From positions 101,275 through 165,274 of the forward strand of contig NW_013524652.1 in NCBI RefSeq assembly GCF_000250985.1: DNA of 64,000 nucleotides, in the 5' to 3' direction. The number at the start of each line of letters is the position of its first letter. The stretch's first letter is position 1. The notes under the pieces were generated by a model. That model was not told the DNA's origin. It saw only the letters and a program-made list of their open reading frames with translations, and did no database searches. Both the position numbers and the translations under genes were made by a program. The stretch is from Nematocida parisii ERTm1 (Eukaryota > Microsporidia). Below are positions 10,104 to 19,148 of the stretch, piece after piece.

Positions 10104-10457
10104 ATGATGAGATACAAAAAGATGAAAATACTGACAAGAATAATGATTATAATAGTATTATTAACAAGAACCGTGTTTGCCGCAGAGAACATGGAAGTTA
10201 TAGAAGACTTTAAAAACGTAGAAGTTATAGAAGACTTTGAAAACGTAGAAGTCGACCATTTACACAGTGATTTAATGCAATTTAGAGAATATATGTCTGA
10301 TTTGGACATTGAATTAATTAAGCAGAATGATCCAGATTATTACAAAATATTAGAAGCAAATGAAGTTAATAATATATTTAGAATTTCTGCATTATTTAAA
10401 TATTCAAATAATAAAGGAAAGGATATGGATTATATAACCCAAAAAAAAATAGCATAA
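10104..10457 (+). CDS. N-terminal part of a secreted/membrane protein (frame-broken)
   Basis: The first ATG is at 10104. Others at 10107 and 10122 are possible, and MKILTRIMIIIVLLTRTVFAAE from 10122 is a good signal peptide. The mature part starts with two near-identical copies of EVIEDFxNV. This frame ends at 10457 just after an A9 run (10441-10449), and the next frame opens at once with an overlapping ATG at 10457. Adding one A to the run would join the two into one protein of about 720 residues. The downstream part has membrane helices but no signal of its own, which supports a single gene. The break could be a sequencing indel, a real mutation, or slippage at the run. Function unknown. 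Confidence 0.6.
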   Translation: MMRYKKMKILTRIMIIIVLLTRTVFAAENMEVIEDFKNVEVIEDFENVEVDHLHSDLMQFREYMSDLDIELIKQNDPDYYKILEANEVNNIFRISALFKYSNNKGKDMDYITQKKIA

Positions 10458-12280
10458 TGCATGAAATTAAAAGGTTTAAATATAAACGTGTATTTGACGC
10501 TAGTCTTTCAAATCCCATTCGAACCGGAGATATTTTGGATTGTACGGATGATACACAGAATATTAACTATAATTTATTAGAGGATATACTAGATTTATTA
10601 TCTATGCTAGACTATTACAATGCCATAAAAAACACAGATATATTAGATCTACAGAATGAGGATTATAATGGCAATTATAATATTGAAGATTCTAAGAATT
10701 TATACAAAACCGTTTTCTTTCATTTAGTGTTAAACACAGATGTTATAACCAGAAAGTATAACAAAAGAAATATGGATATTGTACTGATGAATTTAGGAAA
10801 AATCATTGATAAAATATTAGATTCGGGTAACTTTGAGTTAGCTAATAAGATATTTAATCACAATGATGATAGTATGGAAACAGATAAAATAACCATTATA
10901 GTTAATAGTGTACTAAACAGGCCACTATATGAATATTCAAGGAGGCATATATGCTATAAGTACTCAAATATGCTGATAGATAATATATTGGATGCTGAAA
11001 GTATGATACCTTCTTTCTATTACAATACAGAATTTATGTCATATCTTCATCCAATAGTTAGGCTGTGCATTAAATATAATCTAGATATAAAAATAGTTGC
11101 TAATGGATCTAAAACATCTGAGTTTAGAACCGATGCACTGAAATTACAAATACCAGACAGCCTGGCTACATTCCCAGATGAAATATTAGACATTGAAATA
11201 AGTGATGCTAATGTTCAAGAAGGTAAGTTTCATTATATTATACCAGTAAATTCTATACATGCACTTATAAATTGCAAAGAGTTATATATTGATGTAAGCC
11301 AGAATAACCAGAAGTATATTAAAAAATTTGAAAAATTACTTGTGAATAACCCTAACATATACATTCTGCAAAATAATGGAAAGGACTTATTAGATTATAA
11401 CAATAACACAAAAATAACCAAAGAAGATTCAATGGCTTTAATTGAAAAGAGTAGGCTAAAAGGTCTTTCTAGTGATGATATTTTGTTAAATGAGGATATC
11501 ACTATAACTGCAATAATATATAATTATATAATTTGGGTATCTGGATTTAAATTATACTCTGGATTTTACATGGCCATATGTTTTACTATTCTAGGGCTTT
11601 TAAAGCAAGTCAAACAAGATTTATACAATGGCTCTAGATGTGTAATGTATTTTTTTAACAGTATAATAATCAGCATTATATTAGATTGTTTTGTGAATCT
11701 AGTACCATTATTTACAGAAGTTTCAAATGAATTCAAGTATATCCATGAGTGCAGAATAATATACGGTGTATTAATGGCAATATCTATGATTGGACTATCA
11801 TTATGCCTTTTCAACCAAAAACTGTTTTTCACCAGAACCATTGCTGCACAGAAAACAAGAAAAATAATCAGAAATGTATTTTTTTCTATTTTCCTACTAT
11901 TACTAGCTATAGTTACTGCTACAGTACTTTTTGGCGATAAGGACATACTAATGGCCCTTTTATACACCAAAGCACCCGAAACATTAGGAGTACTCTATTT
12001 CATAGCAGCATTCACTATAGTAAGGGTAGATAGTGATGTTCTGGTTTTCTCTGATTTCATAAAGCTGCCAAAGATTGCTTTTAACAAAATATGCAGAATG
12101 TTTAATGAAGGATCTTTTACATCACAAGCCATACCGTACATTATTATACTTACAGGATATATTTTAATACCTGTTTATATATGTCTTTTCATAAGGCTAG
12201 AATGCATTATCCCGTATGAAAATATGTTACCATATGTTAAATATACATTTTCTAAAGGAGCCCCTTTAATTAGTGCATAA
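10457..12280 (+). CDS. Polytopic membrane protein, probable continuation of the preceding frame
   Basis: This 607-residue frame overlaps the preceding one by one base. Residues 1-370 are soluble, Asn/Asp/Ile-rich, and include a stretch near 235-310 (LYIDVSQNNQKYIKKFEKLL, NPNIYILQNN) with the look of diverged leucine-rich repeats. Residues about 375-600 hold five or six hydrophobic helices with short loops. With the upstream signal peptide, the whole would have an outside N-terminal domain and a membrane-embedded C-terminus. I do not recognise the family; it looks lineage-specific. The ATG at 10457 may be only an internal codon if the A9 run is miscalled. Confidence 0.65.
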   Translation: MHEIKRFKYKRVFDASLSNPIRTGDILDCTDDTQNINYNLLEDILDLLSMLDYYNAIKNTDILDLQNEDYNGNYNIEDSKNLYKTVFFHLVLNTDVITRKYNKRNMDIVLMNLGKIIDKILDSGNFELANKIFNHNDDSMETDKITIIVNSVLNRPLYEYSRRHICYKYSNMLIDNILDAESMIPSFYYNTEFMSYLHPIVRLCIKYNLDIKIVANGSKTSEFRTDALKLQIPDSLATFPDEILDIEISDANVQEGKFHYIIPVNSIHALINCKELYIDVSQNNQKYIKKFEKLLVNNPNIYILQNNGKDLLDYNNNTKITKEDSMALIEKSRLKGLSSDDILLNEDITITAIIYNYIIWVSGFKLYSGFYMAICFTILGLLKQVKQDLYNGSRCVMYFFNSIIISIILDCFVNLVPLFTEVSNEFKYIHECRIIYGVLMAISMIGLSLCLFNQKLFFTRTIAAQKTRKIIRNVFFSIFLLLLAIVTATVLFGDKDILMALLYTKAPETLGVLYFIAAFTIVRVDSDVLVFSDFIKLPKIAFNKICRMFNEGSFTSQAIPYIIILTGYILIPVYICLFIRLECIIPYENMLPYVKYTFSKGAPLISA

Positions 12281-12680
12281 TTAACCCGAAATATTCCTAT
12301 ATCTACAATTTCCATAGAATTCAATCCATACGAATATTATTTATATTTATAAAAATGAAATAAATGTCACCCATCACAATACTAAAATATTTAAAATATA
12401 AAATTAAAGAACTCCTTCTGCTATTAAATACAGAATAAGTAAAATACTATAACAATATACTAAATATACTCATAAAGTATCTTATACAGAACCAATCCTA
12501 ACTAATTTTATTAAATAATCATGAATTACTAATATATTCTGACTAATATAGTAACTATTACTGTATAACAGCTTAAAACCACTTGTAACACTCCAAAATT
12601 ATTCTAATTATATAAATATAATGTAAATAATCCACCCACACAGAACAATCCGTACTTATACCTATTCTACAGTGTATTTA
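12281..12680. other. Intergenic, A+T-rich, between convergent genes
   Basis: 400 bp of A+T-rich sequence between the 3' ends of two genes. It includes one AACCCGAAAT word at its left end. No gene seen. Confidence 0.5.
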
Positions 12681-13523
12681 TTAAAGCGTATTAATAATGG
12701 AGGAAAGGTGTTTGGTTGCATTAATATAAGCACTCTCCCACTCATTCCCTTTCATTCCATCATATATCAAAGAGGCAATTTTAAGCAAATCCCCTGCTTC
12801 TTCTTTTGTTTTATCTAAAGCCTGCATAATCTTAGCCCTTTCCATAATTGTGTATGTGTCAAGTAATAAACCAAGTACACATACCATATACTCTGATACA
12901 CAAGCGCTCTTTTTATTTTTATTGCTACTGGGTATGTACAGCAAATCATCAGATGTTTTCTGTATGAATATACTGTTTATGTCAAGCACTGGTTGGTTTA
13001 GTGCTATACTTATACTTAATAATTTTGTAAGCATAGTTAGTCTTGTTTTTTTTGGCAACTTATCCATTTCTGCAATGGGCACCATACTGGATGGTATTTG
13101 GAACATGCCTTGATATACTTTCATAGATTTATCAAGTAAAGGGACAGGCTGTGTATTGCAACTACTGTACCTGATCTTCTTTACTGTAGAATCTGCTGTA
13201 AGTGTAGGAAGGTCTTTAGAGTATATTTCCACTGGAGATATCCCCATCTGCGTCTCTGCTAGGTAGACTACTTTGATGAAAGAAGGGCATAGTGCAGCGT
13301 AAATAAGCATACTCTGCATTGACAACGGCCTACTTTTCTTAATAATCTGAGTATTTGGGTTTAATCCTAGTAGAGAGGATTTTGTCTCCTCAGATACCCT
13401 GGCAAGTTCATCTTGTTTTGTTTCTTTACCGTATCTCTGGTTTATTTCTCTCCATGACTCTGGCGCACGCCTCTTGCTTGTTTGTAAGAAGTAGTTCTGT
13501 TGTGCTGCTATTGTTTTCTTCAT
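12681..13523 (-). CDS. Hypothetical soluble protein, 280 residues
   Basis: I do not recognise this protein. It has ordinary composition, a basic N-terminus (KTIAAQQNYFLQTSKRRAPESW) and a largely helical second half (ALNQPVLDINSIF, MVCVLGLLLDTYTIMERAKIM, ALDKTKEEAGDLLKIASLIYD). It has no signal peptide, membrane helix or zinc cluster. It is divergent from the DEAH helicase gene with 122 bp between starts. The balanced composition, the ATG start and the full-length open frame support a real gene, probably one too diverged to name by eye. Confidence 0.72.
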   Translation of the reverse strand: MKKTIAAQQNYFLQTSKRRAPESWREINQRYGKETKQDELARVSEETKSSLLGLNPNTQIIKKSRPLSMQSMLIYAALCPSFIKVVYLAETQMGISPVEIYSKDLPTLTADSTVKKIRYSSCNTQPVPLLDKSMKVYQGMFQIPSSMVPIAEMDKLPKKTRLTMLTKLLSISIALNQPVLDINSIFIQKTSDDLLYIPSSNKNKKSACVSEYMVCVLGLLLDTYTIMERAKIMQALDKTKEEAGDLLKIASLIYDGMKGNEWESAYINATKHLSSIINTL

Positions 13524-13645
13524 AAATCACAAGAAAACAAAGAATTTATAGCCCATAGAACTTACCAGAAAGGAAAATTTCTATTTCTAGAAATTTCTGG
13601 CTTCTGGAAATAATTATTTCATTTTGCTGCAAATTTGCACACAGA

Positions 13646-15934
13646 ATGACAGGAAAGAAAAAACAAAAGCTGTTAGAAAAATATTTAGAGAAAAAGCAAC
13701 GGCAGAAGGAGAGGGATTCTCTAGTGGAGCAGTTAAAGGAGTTACAGAATAAGTCAGAAGCAGTAAAATCAGACACACTTACATCCTCGAGTCTACTAGT
13801 ACGCCGTAAAAAGACAAGCACGAAAAACGCACTTAAATCAGAGAGTAGAGACAAGAGAGAGAAGGAAGAAGGCAATGAAGAGAAGGAAGGCAATGAAGAG
13901 AATACAATTTCTTCAGAGGATAATAAGATGAGTGTGAATGACCTTATGAACACGGTGAGTTCAGAAGCCTTGTGTGATGGGATTATTTGGAGAACATTAG
14001 AAAAGAGGAAGCTTGTGGCTGAAGAAGAGGACGGGGAGAGTAAAAAGTGCATAAAATCAGAAGAAGTAAAAAATAAAAAATGTGCCGATTTAATAAAAAC
14101 AGACAAGGCCCAGTCCAGGACCAGAGAGGGTCAGAGCACACTTCCAATAACTCACATGGAAGATGAAATTGTTTCTTCTGTAAAGCATAATCACATTACG
14201 ATAATAACGGGTGGGACAGGGACTGGGAAGTCCACGCAAGTACCACAATTCTTATATGAGAATGGGTTATGCGACCATAAGAAGATATGCATTACACAGC
14301 CCAGGAGAGTATCTGCGTATGCTGTGGCAAGCAGAATATCTCAGGAGCAGAGTACAAAAGTAGGTGGTCTTTGTGGGTACAGGATGAGGTATGACACAAA
14401 GACTTCTCAGAGCACAAAGATACTTGTTTTGACAGAGGGAGTACTTCTACAAGAACTAGCTGATGATCCATTCCTGGCAGAGTATTCTGTGATAGTTTTA
14501 GATGAGGTACATGAGAGGTCTCTGCACCAGGACACGGCCCTTCTGGTTCTGTTAAAACTAGTCGTAAAGAGGGACTTAAGACTTGTTCTGATGAGTGCTT
14601 CTATAACAGATGAGTACATTTCAGCCGTACAGAAGATATCCGGTGCCACTATAAATAAAGTACAGGTAGATGCACAAGTACATCACGTAGAGATACATCA
14701 CATGCCTGTAATGGGAGAGTATCACTATATGGACGAGATGCGATCAAGGATAGAATCATTAGATGCAGAGGATGGGTCAATCCTTGCATTTGTATCAACA
14801 AAGGATGAGACTGAGAAGATGAAAACCCTTCTGTGCATGGAGCATAAGGCCGTGTTCACTTTGCACAGTGACACACCAGAGGATATCCAGCATACTATAC
14901 TCAGCAGTAAAGGTGTAGTTATTGTGGCAACCAATGTAGCTGAAACATCTCTTACACTCCCAGATGTAAAGTATGTTATAGATGGTGGCAGAGAGGTTCA
15001 GAAGAAGTACAGTTATACGACAGGCACGTACACCTATAATACAGTACTTATATCTAAGGAGAGTGCAGAGCAGAGAAAGGGAAGAACAGGCCGAGTAAGT
15101 GCAGGTGTATGCTATAGGATATACACAACAGTAGAATACGAAAAAATGAGAATTAACAGAGAGCCTGAAATAGAAAGGGAAAGGGTCCTTCCAATGGTAT
15201 CTGCCCTATTAAAGGCAGGAGTACGCCCTAATAATATATCCCGTGTAGAGTGTATTACACCCCCACCAGACACTGCGATAGATACAGAATTACAATTACT
15301 TACCAGACTAAATATTATAAAGGAATCAGAACTTACCCCTATTGGTAGACAGACTCTTTCTCTGCCCACTGACCCTGTCTTAAGTACTGCTTTATTACGT
15401 GCCAAGGGCGTATCACAGGACACTTTTTATTGTATGCTGAATATTATCACGGCAATTGAACTGTACAACCCCAGAAGGGTCCATTATACACCGAGTTATA
15501 TCCCTAATAGTACAACGTATATTGAAGCACTCTGCAGACCAACTCCACAGACATTCACTAGGCACAAGCTTATTCAGCATATTATAAAGGCTTTTAATAA
15601 GATATTTACTAGTGAGGGTGATTTACGTTATACTTCACAGATTACTGAAGTATCTGATGTAGATAGGCGCATAGTCTCACTTGACCATAATAATACGGAT
15701 GCTTCTGTTGGTGTATCCTGTGGCAAGATTCTAGCCTGGTGCTTTTCATCGAATTTAATCACAACTTATAACGGCAAGTACTATTATAAAGGAGAGGAAG
15801 TAAGGATGAGGAGTCCTTTACCTGACATACATTCAGATAAACCTGTTCCATTAGTTTGTTATTCTATAATACACCCAGATGTATCTGACACCAAAAAGAT
15901 TTCTGCTGTATGTTCTGTGATACCAGAGTACTAA
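13646..15934 (+). CDS. ECM16: DEAH-box RNA helicase, Dhr1/DHX37-like
   Basis: A 762-residue DEAH/RHA helicase. Residues 1-160 are charged and start with LEKYLEKKQRQKERDSLVEQL, resembling the N-terminus of Dhr1/Ecm16 (DHX37). The motor follows: GGTGTGKST (Walker A, motif I, about 188-196), TQPRRVSAYAVA (Ia), DEVH (motif II), SAS (III), FVSTKDE (IV), then NVAETSLTLPDVKYVIDGG and QRKGRTGRVSAGVCYRIYT (V and VI). Winged-helix/ratchet and OB-like regions finish the protein. Dhr1 separates U3 snoRNA from pre-rRNA in the nucleolus. Rrp5 and Rrp36 in the same window belong to the same pathway. Assignment to Dhr1 rather than Prp2/16/22/43 rests on the N-terminus and is moderate; helicase identity is certain. 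Confidence 0.82.
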   Translation: MTGKKKQKLLEKYLEKKQRQKERDSLVEQLKELQNKSEAVKSDTLTSSSLLVRRKKTSTKNALKSESRDKREKEEGNEEKEGNEENTISSEDNKMSVNDLMNTVSSEALCDGIIWRTLEKRKLVAEEEDGESKKCIKSEEVKNKKCADLIKTDKAQSRTREGQSTLPITHMEDEIVSSVKHNHITIITGGTGTGKSTQVPQFLYENGLCDHKKICITQPRRVSAYAVASRISQEQSTKVGGLCGYRMRYDTKTSQSTKILVLTEGVLLQELADDPFLAEYSVIVLDEVHERSLHQDTALLVLLKLVVKRDLRLVLMSASITDEYISAVQKISGATINKVQVDAQVHHVEIHHMPVMGEYHYMDEMRSRIESLDAEDGSILAFVSTKDETEKMKTLLCMEHKAVFTLHSDTPEDIQHTILSSKGVVIVATNVAETSLTLPDVKYVIDGGREVQKKYSYTTGTYTYNTVLISKESAEQRKGRTGRVSAGVCYRIYTTVEYEKMRINREPEIERERVLPMVSALLKAGVRPNNISRVECITPPPDTAIDTELQLLTRLNIIKESELTPIGRQTLSLPTDPVLSTALLRAKGVSQDTFYCMLNIITAIELYNPRRVHYTPSYIPNSTTYIEALCRPTPQTFTRHKLIQHIIKAFNKIFTSEGDLRYTSQITEVSDVDRRIVSLDHNNTDASVGVSCGKILAWCFSSNLITTYNGKYYYKGEEVRMRSPLPDIHSDKPVPLVCYSIIHPDVSDTKKISAVCSVIPEY

Positions 15935-15939
15935 ATATT

Positions 15940-16240
15940 CATAATTTATTACACATTAAATAATACTTATTACACAATACACAATAAATAATACTTATTA
16001 CATAATACACAATAAATTATCATTTATCACTTATCACTTATTACACAATACACAATAAATAACATATTACTTATTACTTATCACTTATCACTTATCACTT
16101 ATTACACAATATATAATAATTAATATATCACTTATCACTTATTACACAATATACAATAAATAACATATTACTTATTACACATCATTTATTACACAATACA
16201 CAATAAATAATACTTATTACACAATACACAAAATGTTCTA
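15940..16240. repeat. A+T satellite block (ACTTATTACACAATAxACAATAAAT)
   Basis: Imperfect tandem copies of words such as TTATTACACAATACACAAT and AATAATACTTATTACAC fill the space between the helicase gene and the Cys-rich gene. The orientation is that of the minus-strand genes to the right: on their strand it reads TATTGTGTAATAAGT. Confidence 0.75.
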
Positions 16241-16278
16241 CTAGAATTTTATTTAAATAATAATTCAATGTATTCATG

Positions 16279-16303
16279 ATATATAACATATTGTGTTATA
16301 TAT
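16279..16303 (-). terminator. Perfect 10-bp hairpin in shared 3' cassette
   Basis: A 10-bp perfect inverted repeat (ATATATAACA / TGTTATATAT) with a 5-base loop lies just after the stop of the minus-strand gene. It recurs at 17143, 35483 and 36550 after the related genes. A role in 3'-end formation or RNA stability is inferred. Confidence 0.5.
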
Positions 16304-16310
16304 TATGTAC

Positions 16311-16508
16311 TTAGCAGCATCTACCCCCACAGCACTTACCTGTCCTGTTACAGTCACCTGTCCTGTTATAGTCATTTGTACTGTCACAGTCATTTGTTCT
16401 GTAGTTCCTTGCCTTTCCACAGCCAGCCTGTGGCACACACCTTCTGGCCTTTACGCTAATTAAATTTAATATTATTAAAATAGTAAAAATATAAATAAAT
16501 CCCTTCAT
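16311..16508 (-). CDS. Small secreted Cys-rich protein (65 residues), copy 1
   Basis: A 65-residue protein with a clear signal peptide (residues 1-21, [21 protein letters not shown]) and a mature peptide of 44 residues with eight Cys, ending CCGGRCC. It has two NRT glycosylation sequons. It differs from the copy at 35278 on the other strand by one residue (Asn versus His near residue 45), and a shorter copy lies at 36357. Promoter, signal sequence and 3' flank are also shared, so these are recent duplicates in inverted orientation. Length and spacing suggest a disulphide-rich exported peptide, either a wall component or an effector; I cannot tell which. Confidence 0.75.
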   Translation of the reverse strand: MKGFIYIFTILIILNLISVKARRCVPQAGCGKARNYRTNDCDSTNDYNRTGDCNRTGKCCGGRCC

Positions 16509-16530
16509 TATAAAATTTTATTTGCATTAC

Positions 16531-16538
16531 TATTTATA
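16531..16538 (-). promoter_or_regulatory. TATAAATA box, Cys-rich gene copy 1
   Basis: On the minus strand AAAGTATAAATAGTAATGC lies 22 bp before the start codon. The same sequence precedes the 35278 and 36357 copies. Confidence 0.65.
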
Positions 16539-16619
16539 CTTTATGTCATATATTTTGATTCTCCTGATAGTGTCTCCTTTACCCCTCTTATAGCTCCTGG
16601 ATGTGCCACCTATCAATAT

Positions 16620-17100
16620 TTTATTACACAATACACATTAAATTATTACTTATTACACAATATATAATAAATAATTTATAAAGTTTATATAAAATAAAAT
16701 TAACACTTCTTACACAATACACATTAAATTATTACTTATGACACAATCCACATTAAATAATTTATAAAGTTTACATAAAATAAAATTAACATTTATTACA
16801 CAATATACAATAAATAATTTACTTATTACACAATATACAATAAATAATACTTATTACACAATACACGATAATTAATATATCATTTATTACACACCATTTA
16901 TTACACAATACACAATAAATTATTATTTATTACACACCACTTATCACACAATATACATCATTTATTACACAATATATAATAAATAACATGTTACTTATTA
17001 CACAATACACATTAATTAATACATAATACACAATAAATTAATACACCACTTATTACACAATACACAATAAATAATACTTATTACACAATATACAAAATGT
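16620..17100. repeat. A+T satellite block
   Basis: Further imperfect copies of the TTATTACACAATATACAATAAAT family fill the whole gap between the two secreted-protein genes. It mirrors the block at 35.54-36.24 kb on the opposite strand. Confidence 0.75.
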
Positions 17101-17142
17101 TCTACTAGAATTTTATTTAAATAATAATTCAATGTATTCATG

Positions 17143-17167
17143 ATATATAACATATTGTGTTATATAT
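17143..17167 (-). terminator. Perfect 10-bp hairpin in shared 3' cassette
   Basis: The same ATATATAACA hairpin as at 16279, here after the larger Cys-rich gene. Confidence 0.5.
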
Positions 17168-17219
17168 TATGTACTTAGCAGCATCTACCCCCACCACAGC
17201 AGTTAGTCTTTGGCTTACA

Positions 17220-18110
17220 TCAGGCAGCACTTGGCGTACAGCAGTTAGTCTTTGGCTTACAACAGCCAGCACTTGGCTTACAGCAGGCAGCACTTGGCGT
17301 ACAGCAGTTAGTCTTTGGCTTACAGTCACATGGACCACAGCAGCCACTACTTGGCTTACAGCAGGCACCACTTGGCTTACAACAACCACCACTTGGCTTA
17401 CAGCCACTTGGACCACAGCAGTTAGTCTTTGGCTTACAGCAGCCGCCACTTGGCTTACAGCAGTTAGTCTGTGGACCACAGCAGCCACCACTTGGCTTAC
17501 AGCAGTTACTTGATCTATTACAGTTGGCTTGTGTACTATTGTTAGATCTATTACTGTTAGACCTGTTACAGTTAGTCATACTACTATTAGATCTGTTACT
17601 GTTAGTCTGTGAATTACTTAATTTATTACAGTTTGCTTGTGTACTGCTTGGCTTACAGCAGTTACTTGATTTATTACAGTTACTGTTAGACCTGTTACAG
17701 TTAGTCTGTGAATTACTTAATCTGTTACTGTTACAGTTAGTCTGTGTACTGCTTGGTCTACAGTTGGCTTGTGTACTGCTTAGACTACTATTATTCTGTG
17801 GAGTACTGCTTGATTTGTTATAGTTAGTCTGTGTAGTACTGCTTAGGCTACTATTAGTCTGTGGAGTACAGTTAGTCTGTGCAGTGGTAGTCTGTGGAGT
17901 ACTATTAGTGGTAGTCTGTGCAGTGGTGGTCTGTGGAGTACAGTTAGTCTCTGGACTATTATATTCAGTCTTTGTAGTACTATAATTAGTCTGTGAGCTA
18001 TTACTGTTGTCTTGTTTATTGCTGTAGTTACTTGATTGATTAGTAAAAATTTTTGCGTTAATTAAATTTAATATTATTAAAATAGTAAAAATATAAATAA
18101 ATCTTTTCAT
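17220..18110 (-). CDS. Secreted Asn/Ser/Thr- and Cys-rich repeat protein
   Basis: The 296-residue product has the same signal peptide as the 65-residue genes ([20 protein letters not shown]). A Ser/Thr/Asn/Gln-rich middle follows, with many N-x-S/T sequons. The C-terminal half repeats [20 protein letters not shown] units. The frame ends with TGA at 17220. Read past that stop, it continues in frame as [14 protein letters not shown] and ends with TAA at 17175, giving the same CCGG(G)RCC ending as the small genes. Sister repeats have TGC where this has TGA, so the stop looks like a one-base change of a Cys codon near the end. The effect may be small, since only 15 residues are lost. Likely a disulphide-linked wall or surface protein (inference). 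Confidence 0.75.
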   Translation of the reverse strand: MKRFIYIFTILIILNLINAKIFTNQSSNYSNKQDNSNSSQTNYSTTKTEYNSPETNCTPQTTTAQTTTNSTPQTTTAQTNCTPQTNSSLSSTTQTNYNKSSSTPQNNSSLSSTQANCRPSSTQTNCNSNRLSNSQTNCNRSNSNCNKSSNCCKPSSTQANCNKLSNSQTNSNRSNSSMTNCNRSNSNRSNNSTQANCNRSSNCCKPSGGCCGPQTNCCKPSGGCCKPKTNCCGPSGCKPSGGCCKPSGACCKPSSGCCGPCDCKPKTNCCTPSAACCKPSAGCCKPKTNCCTPSAA

Positions 18111-18132
18111 TATAAAATTTTATTCTTATTAC

Positions 18133-18140
18133 TATTTATA
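18133..18140 (-). promoter_or_regulatory. TATAAATA box, secreted repeat gene
   Basis: The box lies 22 bp before the ATG at 18110. The surrounding ~60 bp are a diverged copy of the promoter of the small Cys-rich genes. Confidence 0.6.
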
Positions 18141-18398
18141 CTTTGTGTAATATATTTTGACCCTTCTGGTAATGACTCCTTGTCCCTGATTCCTTAATAA
18201 AAGCACTATTTGTGCTGGTTTTATACAGTGTGATACAGACTGTCAAACAAAATGATGGTGGTTTGAGTGTAAAAATACGGGAGTGACAGCTTTTATGATT
18301 GGAAATGGTGGTTATATAAGGACTGTGTTAAAGAATAGGTTTCGTATGCTTATAAGCAGCCAGTAAGATACTTTATTATTAAATTTGTATACGTATTT

Positions 18399-18418
18399 AT
18401 AACCCGATATAACCCGAA
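18399..18418. promoter_or_regulatory. Two-copy TCGGGTTAT element
   Basis: ATAACCCGATATAACCCGAA: two direct copies of ATAACCCGA (TCGGGTTAT on the other strand) at 10 bp period. The same element occurs at many intergenic sites here. Confidence 0.5.
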
Positions 18419-18469
18419 TTTATACTGTCCTTATGTACTATTATACTAATAACAGTATATAAGAGTACC

Positions 18470-19140
18470 TATCACTATTTATTACACAATATATAATAAA
18501 TAATTTATAAACTTTATATAAAATAAAATTATCACTTATTACACATTATACAATAAATTGTGTGTTATATACAACTTATTACACAATATATAATAAATAA
18601 TACATTATATACCACTTATTACACATTATACAATAAATTGTGTGTTATATACAACTTATTACACAATATATAATAAATAATACATTATATACCACTTATT
18701 ACACATTATACAATAAATTGTGTGTTATATACAACTTATTACACAATATACATCACTTATTACACAATATACAATAAATAATACAATATATATAACTTAT
18801 TACACACTGTTCATTACTTATTACACATTATATAATAAATAATACAATATATATAACTTATTACACATTGTTCATTACTTATTACACACTGTTCATTACT
18901 TATTACACATTATACAATAAATAATACATTATATATAACTTGTTACACATTATATATAACTTATTACACATTGTTCATTATTTTTTACACACTGTTCATT
19001 ACTTATTACACATTATACATCACTTATGCACTATGCATTACTTATACTGCATTACATAATATATAATTTATAAACTTTACATAAAATATTTTCATTACTT
19101 TTTACACATTACACATTACTTTTTACATATTACACATTAA
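18470..19140. repeat. A+T satellite block with ~100 bp higher-order copies
   Basis: Near-exact long units recur: TTATACAATAAATTGTGTG at about 18546, 18633 and 18711, each followed by ATACAACTTATTACACAATATATAATAAAT. The period is about 80 bp. It ends next to the 3' end of the GPI10 gene. Confidence 0.75.
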
Positions 19141-19148
19141 TTATTGGT

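Noticed and set aside
15940-19140. CRISPR-like array
   Set aside because: Repeats are imperfect, contiguous A+T satellite without regular spacers, and the genome is eukaryotic.
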